From: Desmonostoc vinosum HA7617-LM4
GTDB lineage: Bacteria > Cyanobacteriota > Cyanobacteriia > Cyanobacteriales > Nostocaceae
DNA: 64,000 nt
Direction of reading: 5' to 3'
Assembly: GCA_019359515.1 (NCBI GenBank)
Contig: JAHHHC010000005.1
Span: 124,001-188,000 of the forward strand
Part shown: in pieces, positions 53,308-62,662 of the stretch
How positions within the stretch are numbered: position 1 is the stretch's first letter
Layout of the letters: every line of letters starts with the position of its first letter
Position numbers and translations under genes: made by a program
The notes under the pieces: generated by a model
Seen by the model: only the letters and a program-made list of their open reading frames with translations
What the model was told of the DNA's origin: nothing
The model's database searches: none

Positions 53308-54072
53308 CTAATTTTTGCCAGCAATTATTGATTTGATTCCATGCTTTACCTGAACAAGAATATCTTTAGTAGTTTCTTGATATTTAACAGTGTATATTTT
53401 GCGTTCAGAAGTCGTTTTTTTCGCAACTGCCCATCCACTATCTGGATATACTATCAAATCCGAATAATTGGGATGTTGCTTAACAAGAAGCTCAAAAACT
53501 TCTTTTATATGAGGTATAGTTCTTTCTACTTCCGATAGATGACGGTGAGTAATTCCATCAGTTACATTTCTCTTTTCATCAACGCTAGTATACGTCCACT
53601 CATAATCATCAAATATTATCCAGCCATTATCTTTAAGCAATTTATCTACTAGAAAAAAAGTGAATCCATCAATAACCCAGTTTTTAGGGCCATCAATAAT
53701 ACACAAATTATATTCTGGTTGACAAATATCATTTATTGTCTGTCTTTTAATTTCATCATGCAAAAACCATGTATAGCCTGTTTGCATACGAACAATTTGT
53801 ACAAAATTCTCTAAACCAGCTTTTGCTAATTGTTCTTCTGGTGATGGACTAAATGATGATTTTGCTTCAAGTAAATCAACTGATGTTATTTTGCCGGTGC
53901 CAAGCTCATCCAAGGCAGCAGCCATGTAACATGTTGCGGTACCATGTGCTATTCCTAATTCGAGAATATTTGTCAGTTTCTCACTGATAATCAAATCGTA
54001 CAAATACTTTGCATTTTTAATGTCGATGAAAGGTACCCCTTCCACTATTTGGCTAATTTTGTCAAATTTCAT
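53308..54072 (-). CDS. Class I SAM-dependent methyltransferase (Methyltransf_24-like)
   Basis: The 254-residue protein has NILELGIAHGTATCYMAAAL (SAM motif I), GKITSVDLLEAKSSF, YNLCIIDGPKNWVIDGFTFF and GWIIFDDYEWTYTS, the Asp pattern of metal-assisted O-methyltransferases. AAAGGA stands 7 bases before the ATG at 54072; the frame upstream of it runs into a direct-repeat region. It stands alone, outside the glycan locus, and is divergent from the acyltransferase gene at 54942. Substrate unknown. Confidence 0.82.
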   Translation of the reverse strand: MKFDKISQIVEGVPFIDIKNAKYLYDLIISEKLTNILELGIAHGTATCYMAAALDELGTGKITSVDLLEAKSSFSPSPEEQLAKAGLENFVQIVRMQTGYTWFLHDEIKRQTINDICQPEYNLCIIDGPKNWVIDGFTFFLVDKLLKDNGWIIFDDYEWTYTSVDEKRNVTDGITHRHLSEVERTIPHIKEVFELLVKQHPNYSDLIVYPDSGWAVAKKTTSERKIYTVKYQETTKDILVQVKHGIKSIIAGKN

Positions 54073-54091
54073 AATTTTTCCTTTATGTACA

Positions 54092-54157
54092 GTACAGTTA
54101 TTTGCTCTCAAACAGCAAACAAAACTGATGTGTATAGTACAGTTATTCGCTATCAAA
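54092..54157. promoter_or_regulatory. 21-bp direct repeat upstream of a methyltransferase gene
   Basis: GTACAGTTATTTGCTCTCAA at 54092 and GTACAGTTATTCGCTATCAA at 54137 match at all but two of 21 positions and are spaced 45 bases start to start. The position just upstream of the minus-strand ATG would suit a regulator site. No protein is assigned. Confidence 0.45.
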
Positions 54158-54636
54158 TACAAGTAGTGTTAATAATTTTACTCCCCCTGCCTTCCCTGCT
54201 CCCTCTGCTTACCACTTGTATCAATTTTAAAGTGAAACGGTATTAGGAGTGGTTCTCTTAGTTTTCACATATTTACTAGGATTTCTTCAAGCAGAAAAGT
54301 TACAACAATCACCTTGTAAATTTCTAGAGCAGTAAAGCTTGTAGTTGAGTTTACTAACCTTAAGCTTATACACAAATAGTGGATCAGCGGAGAATACCAG
54401 TAATTGTGAAGCTTACAAAAAGTTAAATTACTTTAGATACTCTAGTTTTATTTTTGCAAATCTGAGGATAAATCCTGTACTGACCTATATCTTGACATAT
54501 TTTTAATCTGCAATCCTAAAGTAAGTTTTATAAATTTTTGATGAATTCTCTACTATTGGTGTTGCTATTTGCTGATGCTACTGTCAGTATACTTAAAGTA
54601 ACTTAACACTTTAATTTTACGAAAAAATACAAAATG

Positions 54637-54663
54637 AAAGAGTAAACTTATACTCTTTTTTTT
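54637..54663 (+). terminator. Rho-independent terminator without an obvious gene
   Basis: AAAGAGTA pairs with TACTCTTT around a 6-base loop and is followed by further T residues. No plus-strand gene lies upstream in the 869-base gap 54073-54941, so it may end a small RNA. The rest of the gap shows no gene. Confidence 0.65.
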
Positions 54664-54866
54664 AGTTTTTTATACTGAGCCTAATCATGATAGTGATAAG
54701 CTGCCATTGATTAAGCTTTACGTAGCATTGGCGTTTTAAGAGTGTTGATTAATTACCTAATACAAGACGTCGAGGTACGGGTGATTTTACGCAAAGATGT
54801 ACATCTAATCTCGTAGTTTTGCCAAATAGCAATGCAGGCAAGACCAGGTGTGTAAACGAGAAAAGT

Positions 54867-54902
54867 CCTCTATGCCGGAAAGTTGGCAACTTAATTTAGA
54901 GG
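54867..54902 (+). promoter_or_regulatory. Leader hairpin upstream of the acyltransferase gene
   Basis: CCTCTA (54867-54872) pairs with TAGAGG (54897-54902), and inside it AAGTT pairs with AACTT. It is 40 bases before the ATG at 54942 and could be a structured 5' leader. Confidence 0.4.
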
Positions 54903-54941
54903 TATAGAGCTTCTAATTTATAACAAATACTGCTAACTATC

Positions 54942-56123
54942 ATGAAGAAACTATTATTTATAGATGCCTTGCGTGGCATTGCAGTTTTAGGTGTTTTAAT
55001 CTGCCACACATCGGGAAATATGGAATTGTGGAGGGTTTTGGGAGACCATCACCTAACTCCATGGGTTTTTCGGATAGCAGGAAACGGAGCGCGAGGCGTA
55101 CAACTTTTCTTTATAGTAAGCGCTTTTACTTTGTGCTTATCTTATGAGCGTCGAAGAAAAGAGAAAAATGTCTTACTCAACTTTTTTATCCGGCGCTTTT
55201 TCCGTATAGCTCCTTTATTTTATTGCGGCTTTTTACTATACACTGTCAACCCAATTCTGTTTGAAAATAAAGAAATACCATCCTTATTATATATAATTTC
55301 AACACTTACATTTACACATAGTTGGCATCCATATTGGATTAGTGGGACAAGCACACTTGTACCAGGAGGGTGGTCAATTGCGGTTGAAATGTCTTTTTAT
55401 CTCTTATTTCCTTTTTTATTTAGCCAGATTAGATCGCTCAAGCAAGCAATTTATGCAACAATCGGTTCGCTTTTAGTTAGTAGAGTCATATATTTTATCT
55501 TAAATTCCCACCCTTTGATTGATAATCAAAAACAGTGGCAGAGATTTCTCTTTTTTTGGTTGCCTAATCAACTACCAATATTTTTTATTGGTTTTATCTT
55601 CTATTTCATTTTTCGTAAGTTGCGCTTAAGTACTGTTAATTTTGATGAAAAGCAATCGGTTGAATTACGCCGAGGGAAGTTTATTATCGAACTATTGTTA
55701 GCAGTTTCTATTATCTTACTTGCGGTTATTCCTTTTCTTCATCTTCTTCCTGTTTTGAAAAGGCTAATACCTACTTTAATACCTATACATTTCGCTTATG
55801 GATTGGATTTTCTTTTATTAGCAATTTGTCTCAGTATATATCCGTCTCGCTTGCTAGTAAATCGATTTTTTTGCTTTCTAGGCACTATTAGCTTTAGTGC
55901 TTACATAACCCACTTTTATGTACTTCGTTTAGTTAATCGTGCTTTGCAAGGATTACACTTAAACAATATTCTGCCTGAACTTTATTTGATAATATTAACA
56001 GGTTTGACTTTAGCTGGAACGATAATTGTTTCTTACTTATCTTACAGATTAATAGAAGTACCAGGGCAAGCGCTAGGGCGTAAGTTAATTCTTTCTCTTG
56101 AAGCAAAAAAATTAGCAACCTGA
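54942..56123 (+). CDS. Acyltransferase 3 family membrane protein (OafA-like)
   Basis: The 393-residue protein begins FIDALRGIAVLGVLICHTSG with the conserved R and His of the family, then FFIRRFFRIAPLFYCGFLLY and GGWSIAVEMSFYLLFPFLF. Ten or so membrane segments are visible, with the C-terminus cytoplasmic and basic. OafA-type proteins acetylate surface sugars or lipids. It may modify the same surface glycan as the MBOAT system, but it lies outside that locus and has no partner. No Shine-Dalgarno sequence is evident. Confidence 0.87.
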   Translation: MKKLLFIDALRGIAVLGVLICHTSGNMELWRVLGDHHLTPWVFRIAGNGARGVQLFFIVSAFTLCLSYERRRKEKNVLLNFFIRRFFRIAPLFYCGFLLYTVNPILFENKEIPSLLYIISTLTFTHSWHPYWISGTSTLVPGGWSIAVEMSFYLLFPFLFSQIRSLKQAIYATIGSLLVSRVIYFILNSHPLIDNQKQWQRFLFFWLPNQLPIFFIGFIFYFIFRKLRLSTVNFDEKQSVELRRGKFIIELLLAVSIILLAVIPFLHLLPVLKRLIPTLIPIHFAYGLDFLLLAICLSIYPSRLLVNRFFCFLGTISFSAYITHFYVLRLVNRALQGLHLNNILPELYLIILTGLTLAGTIIVSYLSYRLIEVPGQALGRKLILSLEAKKLAT

Positions 56124-56132
56124 ATTAAGAAT

Positions 56133-56939
56133 TTAAATTTTTAAACCTTCGAGAAACGGTGTAAATACTGAAACCAACTCTGGACGGCTGACAGCAAGGG
56201 TAGGGAAAGAGCGATCGCTATAATCTTCCCCTGGCGACAAAGCAAATGGCTCAGACTTGAGCGATAGCCAAACACCACCTGCCGCCTGGACAATTACCCA
56301 AGCCCCAGCCAAATCCCAAACTTTTGGTGTCGCTTCAATACCACCCAGAGTTGCACCAGTTGCCACAGTCAGGAAGTTATAGCTAGCTACACCTAACATC
56401 CGAATTTTACAGGGAAAGCCGTTTTTGATCACTGCGGTACTGCGAGAACAAAGGTTAAAAAAGTGATTGTTGCTAGGTGCATCTGTGCTGGTATGAATGG
56501 GGCGGTGATTGAGAAATGCTCCTGTTGGTACTGTTAAGTCAGATGAGCCTGCCCAGAAACCATGAAAAGCTTGAGCTAATGGTGGTACATAGACGTAACC
56601 AAAAATCGGTATACCTTGATATAGCAAGCCCAATGAAATCGACCAGATCGGAATACCCCGTGTAAAGTTGGTTGTACCATCCAAGGGGTCAATTACCCAG
56701 CACCATTCTGTACCAGGAAAAGAACGTTCGCCTTCTTCGCTCAAAATGCCATAACCCGAGAAACTAGAAGCGATCGCATCTCGAATTTCCTGATCTGCCC
56801 ATTTATCTGCCTGCGTCACCAAACTACCATCAGCTTTTTGCAAAGCTTGCACCTGCCCAAAATCCTGCATTAACTGCGTTCCCACTCTGGTAGTGGTAGC
56901 TTGGGCAAAATCGAGAACCGTTGTCCAAAAATCAGTCAT
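56133..56939 (-). CDS. Inositol monophosphatase family protein
   Basis: The 268-residue protein has the metal motifs GILSEEGERSF, WVIDPLDGTTNFTRGIPIWS and KVWDLAGAWVIVQAAGG, in the order of the IMPase/FBPase superfamily. The substrate could be inositol 1-phosphate, histidinol phosphate or PAP; the family does not allow a decision without structure. It converges on the acyltransferase gene (9 bases apart) and follows the PucC-type gene on the minus strand after a 147-base G-rich spacer. Confidence 0.9.
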   Translation of the reverse strand: MTDFWTTVLDFAQATTTRVGTQLMQDFGQVQALQKADGSLVTQADKWADQEIRDAIASSFSGYGILSEEGERSFPGTEWCWVIDPLDGTTNFTRGIPIWSISLGLLYQGIPIFGYVYVPPLAQAFHGFWAGSSDLTVPTGAFLNHRPIHTSTDAPSNNHFFNLCSRSTAVIKNGFPCKIRMLGVASYNFLTVATGATLGGIEATPKVWDLAGAWVIVQAAGGVWLSLKSEPFALSPGEDYSDRSFPTLAVSRPELVSVFTPFLEGLKI

Positions 56940-57086
56940 TTAAAAAATGGGGAATGGGGAGTAGGGAACAATGCTGAACAGAGAATCCGCTCAAAAACAG
57001 GCTTTTTCCTTCTACCTCCTGCCTCCCGGTTACTGAGCGTAGCGTCTTTGACAAGAGAAGTGCTGTCTTTTGCGTTCTACTTATTA

Positions 57087-58520
57087 TCAATCTAAATCAC
57101 TTTCCAAAACAGAAGCGATCGCTTGTTTGGTACTCGTTTGAAATTCTGCCACATTCACTCGATTCAAGAACCCAATCGACAGCACCATCCCCACGGCTTC
57201 TAGGGCAAATACCAAACCATAAGCTAGTTCCAAACTCGGTAGTATCCGGCGACCAATATCCAAAACGGTACCACCTACGACCACTGCCACCCCCCTAGAG
57301 ATAGACTGCGCTAATCCCCATGCCCCAATGAATGTACCTGCTGCTTCGGCTGCTGTGAGATCTAGCATCAAGCTAATTGCTGCTGTAGTTAGAAAACCAG
57401 TAGCTAAACCGAATAAAACTAAACCCAGCTTCAGGAAAGCTGGATTAGCTGTGAATCCGGAAATACCTAGCAATGCTGCACATAATGCTACCAACATACA
57501 ACCTAGACGGGCGCTTTTGCGCTTACCCAAACGCGGCACAATCAAAAAGCCTGCTACAGCATAGGCAATTAGCAGACCAACACCATAATAAACGTTCAAC
57601 TTGGTGCTTTCTGCCAAAGGCATTTTAAACACTTGACCAGCATAAGGCTCTAAAACAGGGTCTTGCATAAATAAGCAAAGTGTCATCACCACTAAAAAGG
57701 TGAAAAATAAACCTGTTTGTCGACTTGCTGTTAAGATTTTCCAAGCAGCCCCTAGGGTAATGCTGTCTTCTCGATTGATTAGTGTGGAACGGCTGGAATA
57801 AAGAGAGTACTTTTTCTCCACGCCCAATGTCGCGACGATCGCCAGCCCAAATACAATTGCTGGAACGACAATAAATAATCTATTGACTGCTGCTTGCAAG
57901 GTTTCTACAGTAGCTTCTGGTGTTAATTGCTTGAGCAAGCTAGAACTAATAATTGCTCCGACAATAATGCCCACCATCAGCATTGACCAAACCACACCCA
58001 CAACTTTGGAACGGTTGTCTTCTTCAGATACATCTACTAATAAAGCCGCAAAGGCAGTACCGCTAGCACAAATTGCTAAACCATATACTGCAAAAATTAA
58101 GGATAAAAGAGCTGTCCAGCCGATAGTTTGGATTGTCCATGTCCAGCCACCTGCACTAGTAACCGCACTATTTAACTGCCACATTGCTTGTACAGCCAAA
58201 AAAGCTGCGATCGCAAATATTGCTGCTCCCACCCAAACATAAGCTGTACGATGGTATCCCCATAACGGCTTGGCATCGGATATTTGACCGAACCAAACGC
58301 GAGAAGGAGCAACAAATAAAGGCAGTGCTAACACCACTGCTACCAGTGCCGCCGGAATCGCTATTTCTTGAATCATGACTCTGTTAAGTACCCCCAGAGT
58401 CAAGATAGACATCATGGCCAAACCCATTTGAAATAAGCCCAGCCGGAACATAGTCAACAGATTTACCCTTGGTATTCCAAGGGATTTTGTGTCGGTATCA
58501 AATAAATCACCGCTTGCCAT
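57087..58520 (-). CDS. PucC/BCH family MFS carrier
   Basis: The 477-residue protein has 12 predicted membrane segments. It begins with VNLLTMFRLGLFQMGLAMMS and has LPLFVAPSRVWFGQISDAKP and GYHRTAYVWVGAAIFAI, which are conserved in the PucC/LhaA family of proteins that assist (bacterio)chlorophyll-protein assembly. The cyanobacterial members are thought to handle pigments or assembly of photosynthetic complexes; the exact cargo is unclear. It is monocistronic or linked with the inositol-phosphatase gene. The 499-base gap 58521-59019 to the right holds no gene that I can support. Confidence 0.87.
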   Translation of the reverse strand: MASGDLFDTDTKSLGIPRVNLLTMFRLGLFQMGLAMMSILTLGVLNRVMIQEIAIPAALVAVVLALPLFVAPSRVWFGQISDAKPLWGYHRTAYVWVGAAIFAIAAFLAVQAMWQLNSAVTSAGGWTWTIQTIGWTALLSLIFAVYGLAICASGTAFAALLVDVSEEDNRSKVVGVVWSMLMVGIIVGAIISSSLLKQLTPEATVETLQAAVNRLFIVVPAIVFGLAIVATLGVEKKYSLYSSRSTLINREDSITLGAAWKILTASRQTGLFFTFLVVMTLCLFMQDPVLEPYAGQVFKMPLAESTKLNVYYGVGLLIAYAVAGFLIVPRLGKRKSARLGCMLVALCAALLGISGFTANPAFLKLGLVLFGLATGFLTTAAISLMLDLTAAEAAGTFIGAWGLAQSISRGVAVVVGGTVLDIGRRILPSLELAYGLVFALEAVGMVLSIGFLNRVNVAEFQTSTKQAIASVLESDLD

Positions 58521-59019
58521 AACTACTTTTTGTATGGTTTCTCAAAAACAGTCTCTCTTTAATTAAAGATAAACTGTTTGATAAAACTAAAATCTCATTT
58601 TCTAATTCAGGGCTTTTCGTGTAACATAATTAGATTAAATACGACTAGCCTTGACAAGGGCTAATTAATTATCATTAGTTAGCCCTACTTTGTGTTGCTA
58701 ATACTGGTTGTATGATTGGCGATCGCTATCTAGATATAGCATTCACACCCAACTATTTTCAAATTGACTAAGGTTATCAGGGATATGGAAGAAATATTAA
58801 ACCTATACTGTAAACAAGATTTCTAATGTTGACAGTGTTATTAAACAAATACTTACCATTGTTTTATGGAAATTCAACCAAACGGTAATTTTGAATTCCA
58901 TAAAGTAGAAGAACAAGATACTGAATAACTGGATGAGTCAGTATTAATTAAGTACACTTTTTATTTGTAACGCTACACTAAAAAAGTAAAGAAATGTAAA
59001 TGAATCAAATTTTGCCAAC

Positions 59020-59970
59020 ATGGAAACAGTCTCATTGGGGCAAAATGGCCCAACTGTTACACCGCTTTGCTTAGGAACTTGGGCTTGGGGTGATAAACTT
59101 TTTTGGAATTATGGCGATGGCTACGGTCAAGAACAGTTGCAAGAAGCTTTTACAGCTGCTTTAGAGGTTGGTGTTACCTTCTTTGACACTGCGGAAATTT
59201 ACGGGCTGGGACAATCAGAAAAATTTTTGGGTCAATTCTTGCAACAGACACAACAATTGGTGCAAATTGCCACGAAATTCGGCCCTCTGCCGTGGCGATT
59301 TACAAGTCAATCAGTCTCTGATGCCTTAACAGAAAGCCTCAAACGCTTGCAACTAAATAAAATTGACCTCTATCAAGTGCATTGGCCATTCGCATTTTTG
59401 ATGAGTCAACAAACATTGATGAATGCCCTGGCCGATGAGGTGAAACGTGGCAGAATTGCAGCAGTTGGCGTTAGTAATTACTCAGCACAACAAATGCAAG
59501 AGGCGCACCACATCTTGGCATCTCGTGGCGTACCTTTGGCTGTCAACCAGGTGCGTTATTCTTTGCTGACTCGCCAAATTGAAAGCAATGGTATTCTCAA
59601 AACTGCTCGTGAGTTGGGTGTAACAATCTTGGCTTATAGTCCTTTAGCGCAAGGGTTACTTACAGGCAAGTACAAAATTGATCAGACTGAAATCCCAAGT
59701 GGTGCAAGAAAGATTGATCCACGATTTAGTAAAGAAGGCTTGCAAAAGATTGAACCAGTAATATCTTTATTACGCAAGTTGGGAGAAAATTACGATCGCA
59801 CACCCGCCCAAGTTGCTCTCAACTGGTTAATTGCTCAAGGTAACGTGATTCCCATCGCGGGAGTTAAAACAGCCCAGCAGGTAAAACAAAATGCCGGCGC
59901 TTTGGGTTGGAGATTAAGCGATGCCGAAATTAGCGAACTAGAAAAAGTCAGCCGTCCTTGGCTGTATTAA
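59020..59970 (+). CDS. Aldo/keto reductase
   Basis: The 316-residue TIM-barrel oxidoreductase has LGTWAWGDKLFWNYGDGYGQ, the catalytic Tyr in FFDTAEIYGLGQSEKFLGQF, IDLYQVHWPFAF with the catalytic-type His, GVSNYSAQQMQEAH and IPIAGVKTAQQVKQNAGALG (NADPH phosphate site). It reduces carbonyls with NADPH in the cytoplasm; the physiological substrate is unknown. It is divergent from the PucC-type gene. Confidence 0.92.
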   Translation: METVSLGQNGPTVTPLCLGTWAWGDKLFWNYGDGYGQEQLQEAFTAALEVGVTFFDTAEIYGLGQSEKFLGQFLQQTQQLVQIATKFGPLPWRFTSQSVSDALTESLKRLQLNKIDLYQVHWPFAFLMSQQTLMNALADEVKRGRIAAVGVSNYSAQQMQEAHHILASRGVPLAVNQVRYSLLTRQIESNGILKTARELGVTILAYSPLAQGLLTGKYKIDQTEIPSGARKIDPRFSKEGLQKIEPVISLLRKLGENYDRTPAQVALNWLIAQGNVIPIAGVKTAQQVKQNAGALGWRLSDAEISELEKVSRPWLY

Positions 59971-59977
59971 TTCTGAA

Positions 59978-60556
59978 TTACTCAAACACAGGGGGCCACA
60001 GTTCTGATACTGTTAGCTCCCAACCTGGTAATAAATCTGGTAGTGTCAGCTTGTTGTCATCTTGTAAGACTACTGGTTCTTGGTTGAGCCGATAAACTGT
60101 TAGCGTTAATTTGTCAGGGTCAATCAAAATACCAACCAAGCATCCAAGTTGTAGAAAGATCTGAATTTTTTCTACCAATGGTTTAATGCGGTCTGATTTA
60201 GATTTAATCTCTACCATCAAATCAGGTACCAATTCTACAAAATCGCGCTGGCTTTTTTTGAGTCTATCAGCCTGAACAAAAGATACATCGGGAGCGCGGA
60301 GGTTGCGTTTTTCACTATCACCTCCTGTTCCATTTTCAGTTTCTAATGTCGGCAAAATAAAACCAGCACTAGAACCAGTTACTCGTCCTAATTTTCGTGG
60401 GCGTACCCAGTTACCAAGTAATCGGATTAACTCAGCACCTATCTCTTCGGAAACATAATCAGATGGGCCCATAACAACGATATTCCCATCTACTAGTTCC
60501 ATCTGCCATTCTGGATGCTCTGCTTGCAGTTGCTCTAAATCTGAAATAGTGAACAT
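59978..60556 (-). CDS. Uma2 family (DUF820) endonuclease-like protein, copy 3
   Basis: The 192-residue protein begins MFTISDLEQLQAEHPEWQME and has NLRAPDVSFVQADRLK and LVPDLMVEIKSKSDRIKPL, giving the PD...E-x-K pattern of the fold, here with the lysine. It has no heptad tail, unlike the two Uma2 genes at 46889 and 48127. The frame extends 13 codons upstream to 60595; the ATG at 60556 is the standard start. Convergent with the aldo/keto reductase gene, 7 bases apart. Confidence 0.87.
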   Translation of the reverse strand: MFTISDLEQLQAEHPEWQMELVDGNIVVMGPSDYVSEEIGAELIRLLGNWVRPRKLGRVTGSSAGFILPTLETENGTGGDSEKRNLRAPDVSFVQADRLKKSQRDFVELVPDLMVEIKSKSDRIKPLVEKIQIFLQLGCLVGILIDPDKLTLTVYRLNQEPVVLQDDNKLTLPDLLPGWELTVSELWPPVFE

Positions 60557-60639
60557 AAGACCACGGAAAATGCGTCTGTATCTATGTTCGTACAAAAAGC
60601 CAAAAAGTCAGGAGTCCAAATTCTTGAACTCTTGACTAA

Positions 60640-60808
60640 TAGACCTCTTGCAAAAGTCGGATACTCGCCAGAAAATAAATTTTCTGGCTGATAACTCAAG
60701 TCGGTTTCAACCGACTAATAACAGTATTTTTAGTCCGTTTCAACGGACTTTTGCTATTAGGCAGAGACTTGAGTCTCTGACGGTTCAAGTATTTTTGCAA
60801 GAAGTCTA
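60640..60808. mobile_element. MITE-like element A
   Basis: It is bounded by TAGACCTCTTGCAAAA on the left and TTTTTGCAAGAAGTCTA on the right, which are inverted copies. Inside are three hairpins (AGTCGG/CCGACT, AGTCCG/CGGACT, CAGAGACT/AGTCTCTG). It has no coding capacity. It is about 169 bp long and TA-ended. Confidence 0.65.
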
Positions 60809-60816
60809 ATGACTAA

Positions 60817-60997
60817 TAGACTTCTTGCAAAAATCCTAATTACAGTTTCTTTGCGCGGCAGTTGTTACAACGGGGGGAAACCCAGCAAAGCAGTGTCTCC
60901 CAACACACTGCCTTGCCTTTGCATGTTAGCGTTCGCGGAGCGTCTCGTAGAGAAGCGGGGCGTAGCCCCGCAAAAAAAGATTTACGCAAGAGGTCTA
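60817..60997. mobile_element. MITE-like element B
   Basis: It starts TAGACTTCTTGCAAAAA and ends GCAAGAGGTCTA, inverted copies of the same terminus as element A, eight bases to the right of it. Its interior includes a second copy of the 47941-48034 repeat and AGCGTTCGCGGAGCG/GGGGCGTAGCCCCGC palindromes. It has no coding capacity. Confidence 0.6.
60857..60913. repeat. Dispersed non-coding repeat, copy 2
   Basis: CGGCAGTTGTTACAACGGGG, GCAAAGCAGTGTCTCCCAAC and CACTGCCT follow the order and orientation of the copy at 47941-48034. It is nested inside MITE-like element B. Confidence 0.6.
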
Positions 60998-61008
60998 ATG
61001 ACTAATGA

Positions 61009-62550
61009 CTAAGAAGCCGATTCTCTAGCTGTATGTGAACCTAACTTTTGATTGGTAGATGTCACCGAAGTATCACGGCGGCCTGTCCTTAGCTTGGGCT
61101 TGGGAGTAGCACGTCTTTCTTCTTCGCTATTGTTAGTATCCGATTTTACCCAAGAAGAACGGGGACGATCGCCGCTTGACTCACGCCGCTTCATCAATTT
61201 GGGTTTGGGAGTGGAATTTGGGTCTTCTTGAGGAATGTCGATATCTGATTGCAGCCACGCCGGACGAGTTTGATCGTAAGCGATTTGGAGTGCGGCAGCG
61301 GCGATCGCTTGAGCATCGTATTTTTCAATTAGTTCGCTGACAATCGGTAAGAATGAAGCTAGACGTTCGCCTGTGAGCGCTTCTCCCACCTGTTCTTGCA
61401 ACTTGAGAATATGCCGCGCTTCAATTTGTGCCCTTGTGGGAATTGAAAGCAATTGCCAACTTTGGCGGTTGTGGCGTTCAAATGCCTGCTGCTTGCGTCG
61501 CTCAAAGGGTTGTACAAGAGAAATTGCTGTTCCCTCTTTACCTGCTCGACCAGTACGACCGATGCGGTGGACGTAGGTTTCTACGCTATCAGGTAGGTCG
61601 TAGTTGATCACGTGGGATAATTGATCGACATCCAGCCCTCTTGCCGCAATATCAGTTGCTACCACCCAGCGCACTTGACGATTGCGGAATCTGCTTAATA
61701 AGCGCTCCCGTGCTTGCTGCGACAAGTCACCGTGGTATTCATCGACACTATGACCTGCCGATTGCAATTGATTGGTGAGTTCTGCAGCGGTACGTCTGGT
61801 ACGGACAAAGATTAACGCCGATTCTGGGTCTTCCATTTCCAAAATTGGCTGTAAGGCTTTGGCTTTTGTCCAGTGGCGAGGGATGAGGTAAGCTACCTGA
61901 TTGATTTTGTTGGGTGCAGCTTTGGGTTGCTCAACTGTGACTGTAGCAGGCGATCGCAAAAACTTGTTTACCAATTGGCGAATTGATGGCGGCATTGTCG
62001 CCGAGAATAAAGCTGTTTGCCGATCTTCGGGTGCTTGGGACAAGATTTTGATCACGTCATCGATAAAGCCCATGCTTAACATTTCATCAGCTTCATCTAA
62101 GACAAACCACTTAACTTGGTCAAGCTTGAGACACCCCCGATCTAGCAAGTCTATAACTCGTCCTGGTGTACCCACAACTATGTGAACACCGCGCTTGAGT
62201 TGTAAGATTTGGCGGTCAATTGATTGACCACCGTAGATTGCTAACACTCGTAATCCATCGTCACCGATAAATTGCGAGATCGCATCGTGAACTTGCATCG
62301 CTAATTCACGAGTTGGCGTTAAAACTAGGGCTTGTACAGACCTTTGATAAACATCCAGCCGCTCTAAAATCGGTAGTGAAAAAGCCGCTGTTTTACCTGT
62401 ACCAGTCTGGGATTGACCTACGACATCACGACCTGCTAACAGTTGGGGAATTGCTTGAGCTTGGATGTTAGTTGGTGTGGAAAAGCCAATTTTTTCTAGT
62501 TGCTCGACGCGCTCTTGTGAAATACCTAGTTCTTGAAACGAAAGACTCAT
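61009..62550 (-). CDS. crhR: DEAD-box RNA helicase, CrhR-type
   Basis: The 513-residue protein has the Q-motif region GFSTPTNIQAQAIPQLLAGR, Walker A SQTGTGKTAAF, PTRELAMQ, VGTPGRVIDLL, DEADEMLSMGF, SAT, and the C-terminal HRIGRTGRAGKEG. ALTGERLASFLPIVSEL and DAQAIAAAALQIAYDQ are shared with the Synechocystis cold- and redox-regulated helicase CrhR. The last 80 residues are charged (Arg, Lys, Ser). AGGAG is 6 bases before the ATG at 62550; the upstream extension is repeat-derived. rimO lies immediately upstream, as in the Synechocystis rimO-crhR operon. Confidence 0.88.
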   Translation of the reverse strand: MSLSFQELGISQERVEQLEKIGFSTPTNIQAQAIPQLLAGRDVVGQSQTGTGKTAAFSLPILERLDVYQRSVQALVLTPTRELAMQVHDAISQFIGDDGLRVLAIYGGQSIDRQILQLKRGVHIVVGTPGRVIDLLDRGCLKLDQVKWFVLDEADEMLSMGFIDDVIKILSQAPEDRQTALFSATMPPSIRQLVNKFLRSPATVTVEQPKAAPNKINQVAYLIPRHWTKAKALQPILEMEDPESALIFVRTRRTAAELTNQLQSAGHSVDEYHGDLSQQARERLLSRFRNRQVRWVVATDIAARGLDVDQLSHVINYDLPDSVETYVHRIGRTGRAGKEGTAISLVQPFERRKQQAFERHNRQSWQLLSIPTRAQIEARHILKLQEQVGEALTGERLASFLPIVSELIEKYDAQAIAAAALQIAYDQTRPAWLQSDIDIPQEDPNSTPKPKLMKRRESSGDRPRSSWVKSDTNNSEEERRATPKPKLRTGRRDTSVTSTNQKLGSHTARESAS

Positions 62551-62583
62551 CAAATCTCCTAAGATTTTATTTGGGATTTTTGG

Positions 62584-62622
62584 ATTAGTCATTAGTCATT
62601 AGTCATTAGTTATTAGTTATTG
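62584..62622. repeat. TTAGTCA/TTAGTTA heptamer repeat
   Basis: Five tandem heptamers (ATTAGTC/ATTAGTT) lie in the rimO-crhR spacer. It is an STRR-type repeat typical of Nostocales. Confidence 0.75.
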
Positions 62623-62662
62623 GTTTTTAACAAAGGACAAAGGACGAATGACAAAGAACAAT

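Noticed and set aside
58866-58928. 20-codon plus-strand frame MEIQPNGNFEFHKV and following
   Set aside because: Too short, with no recognised family or ribosome site; left as non-coding.
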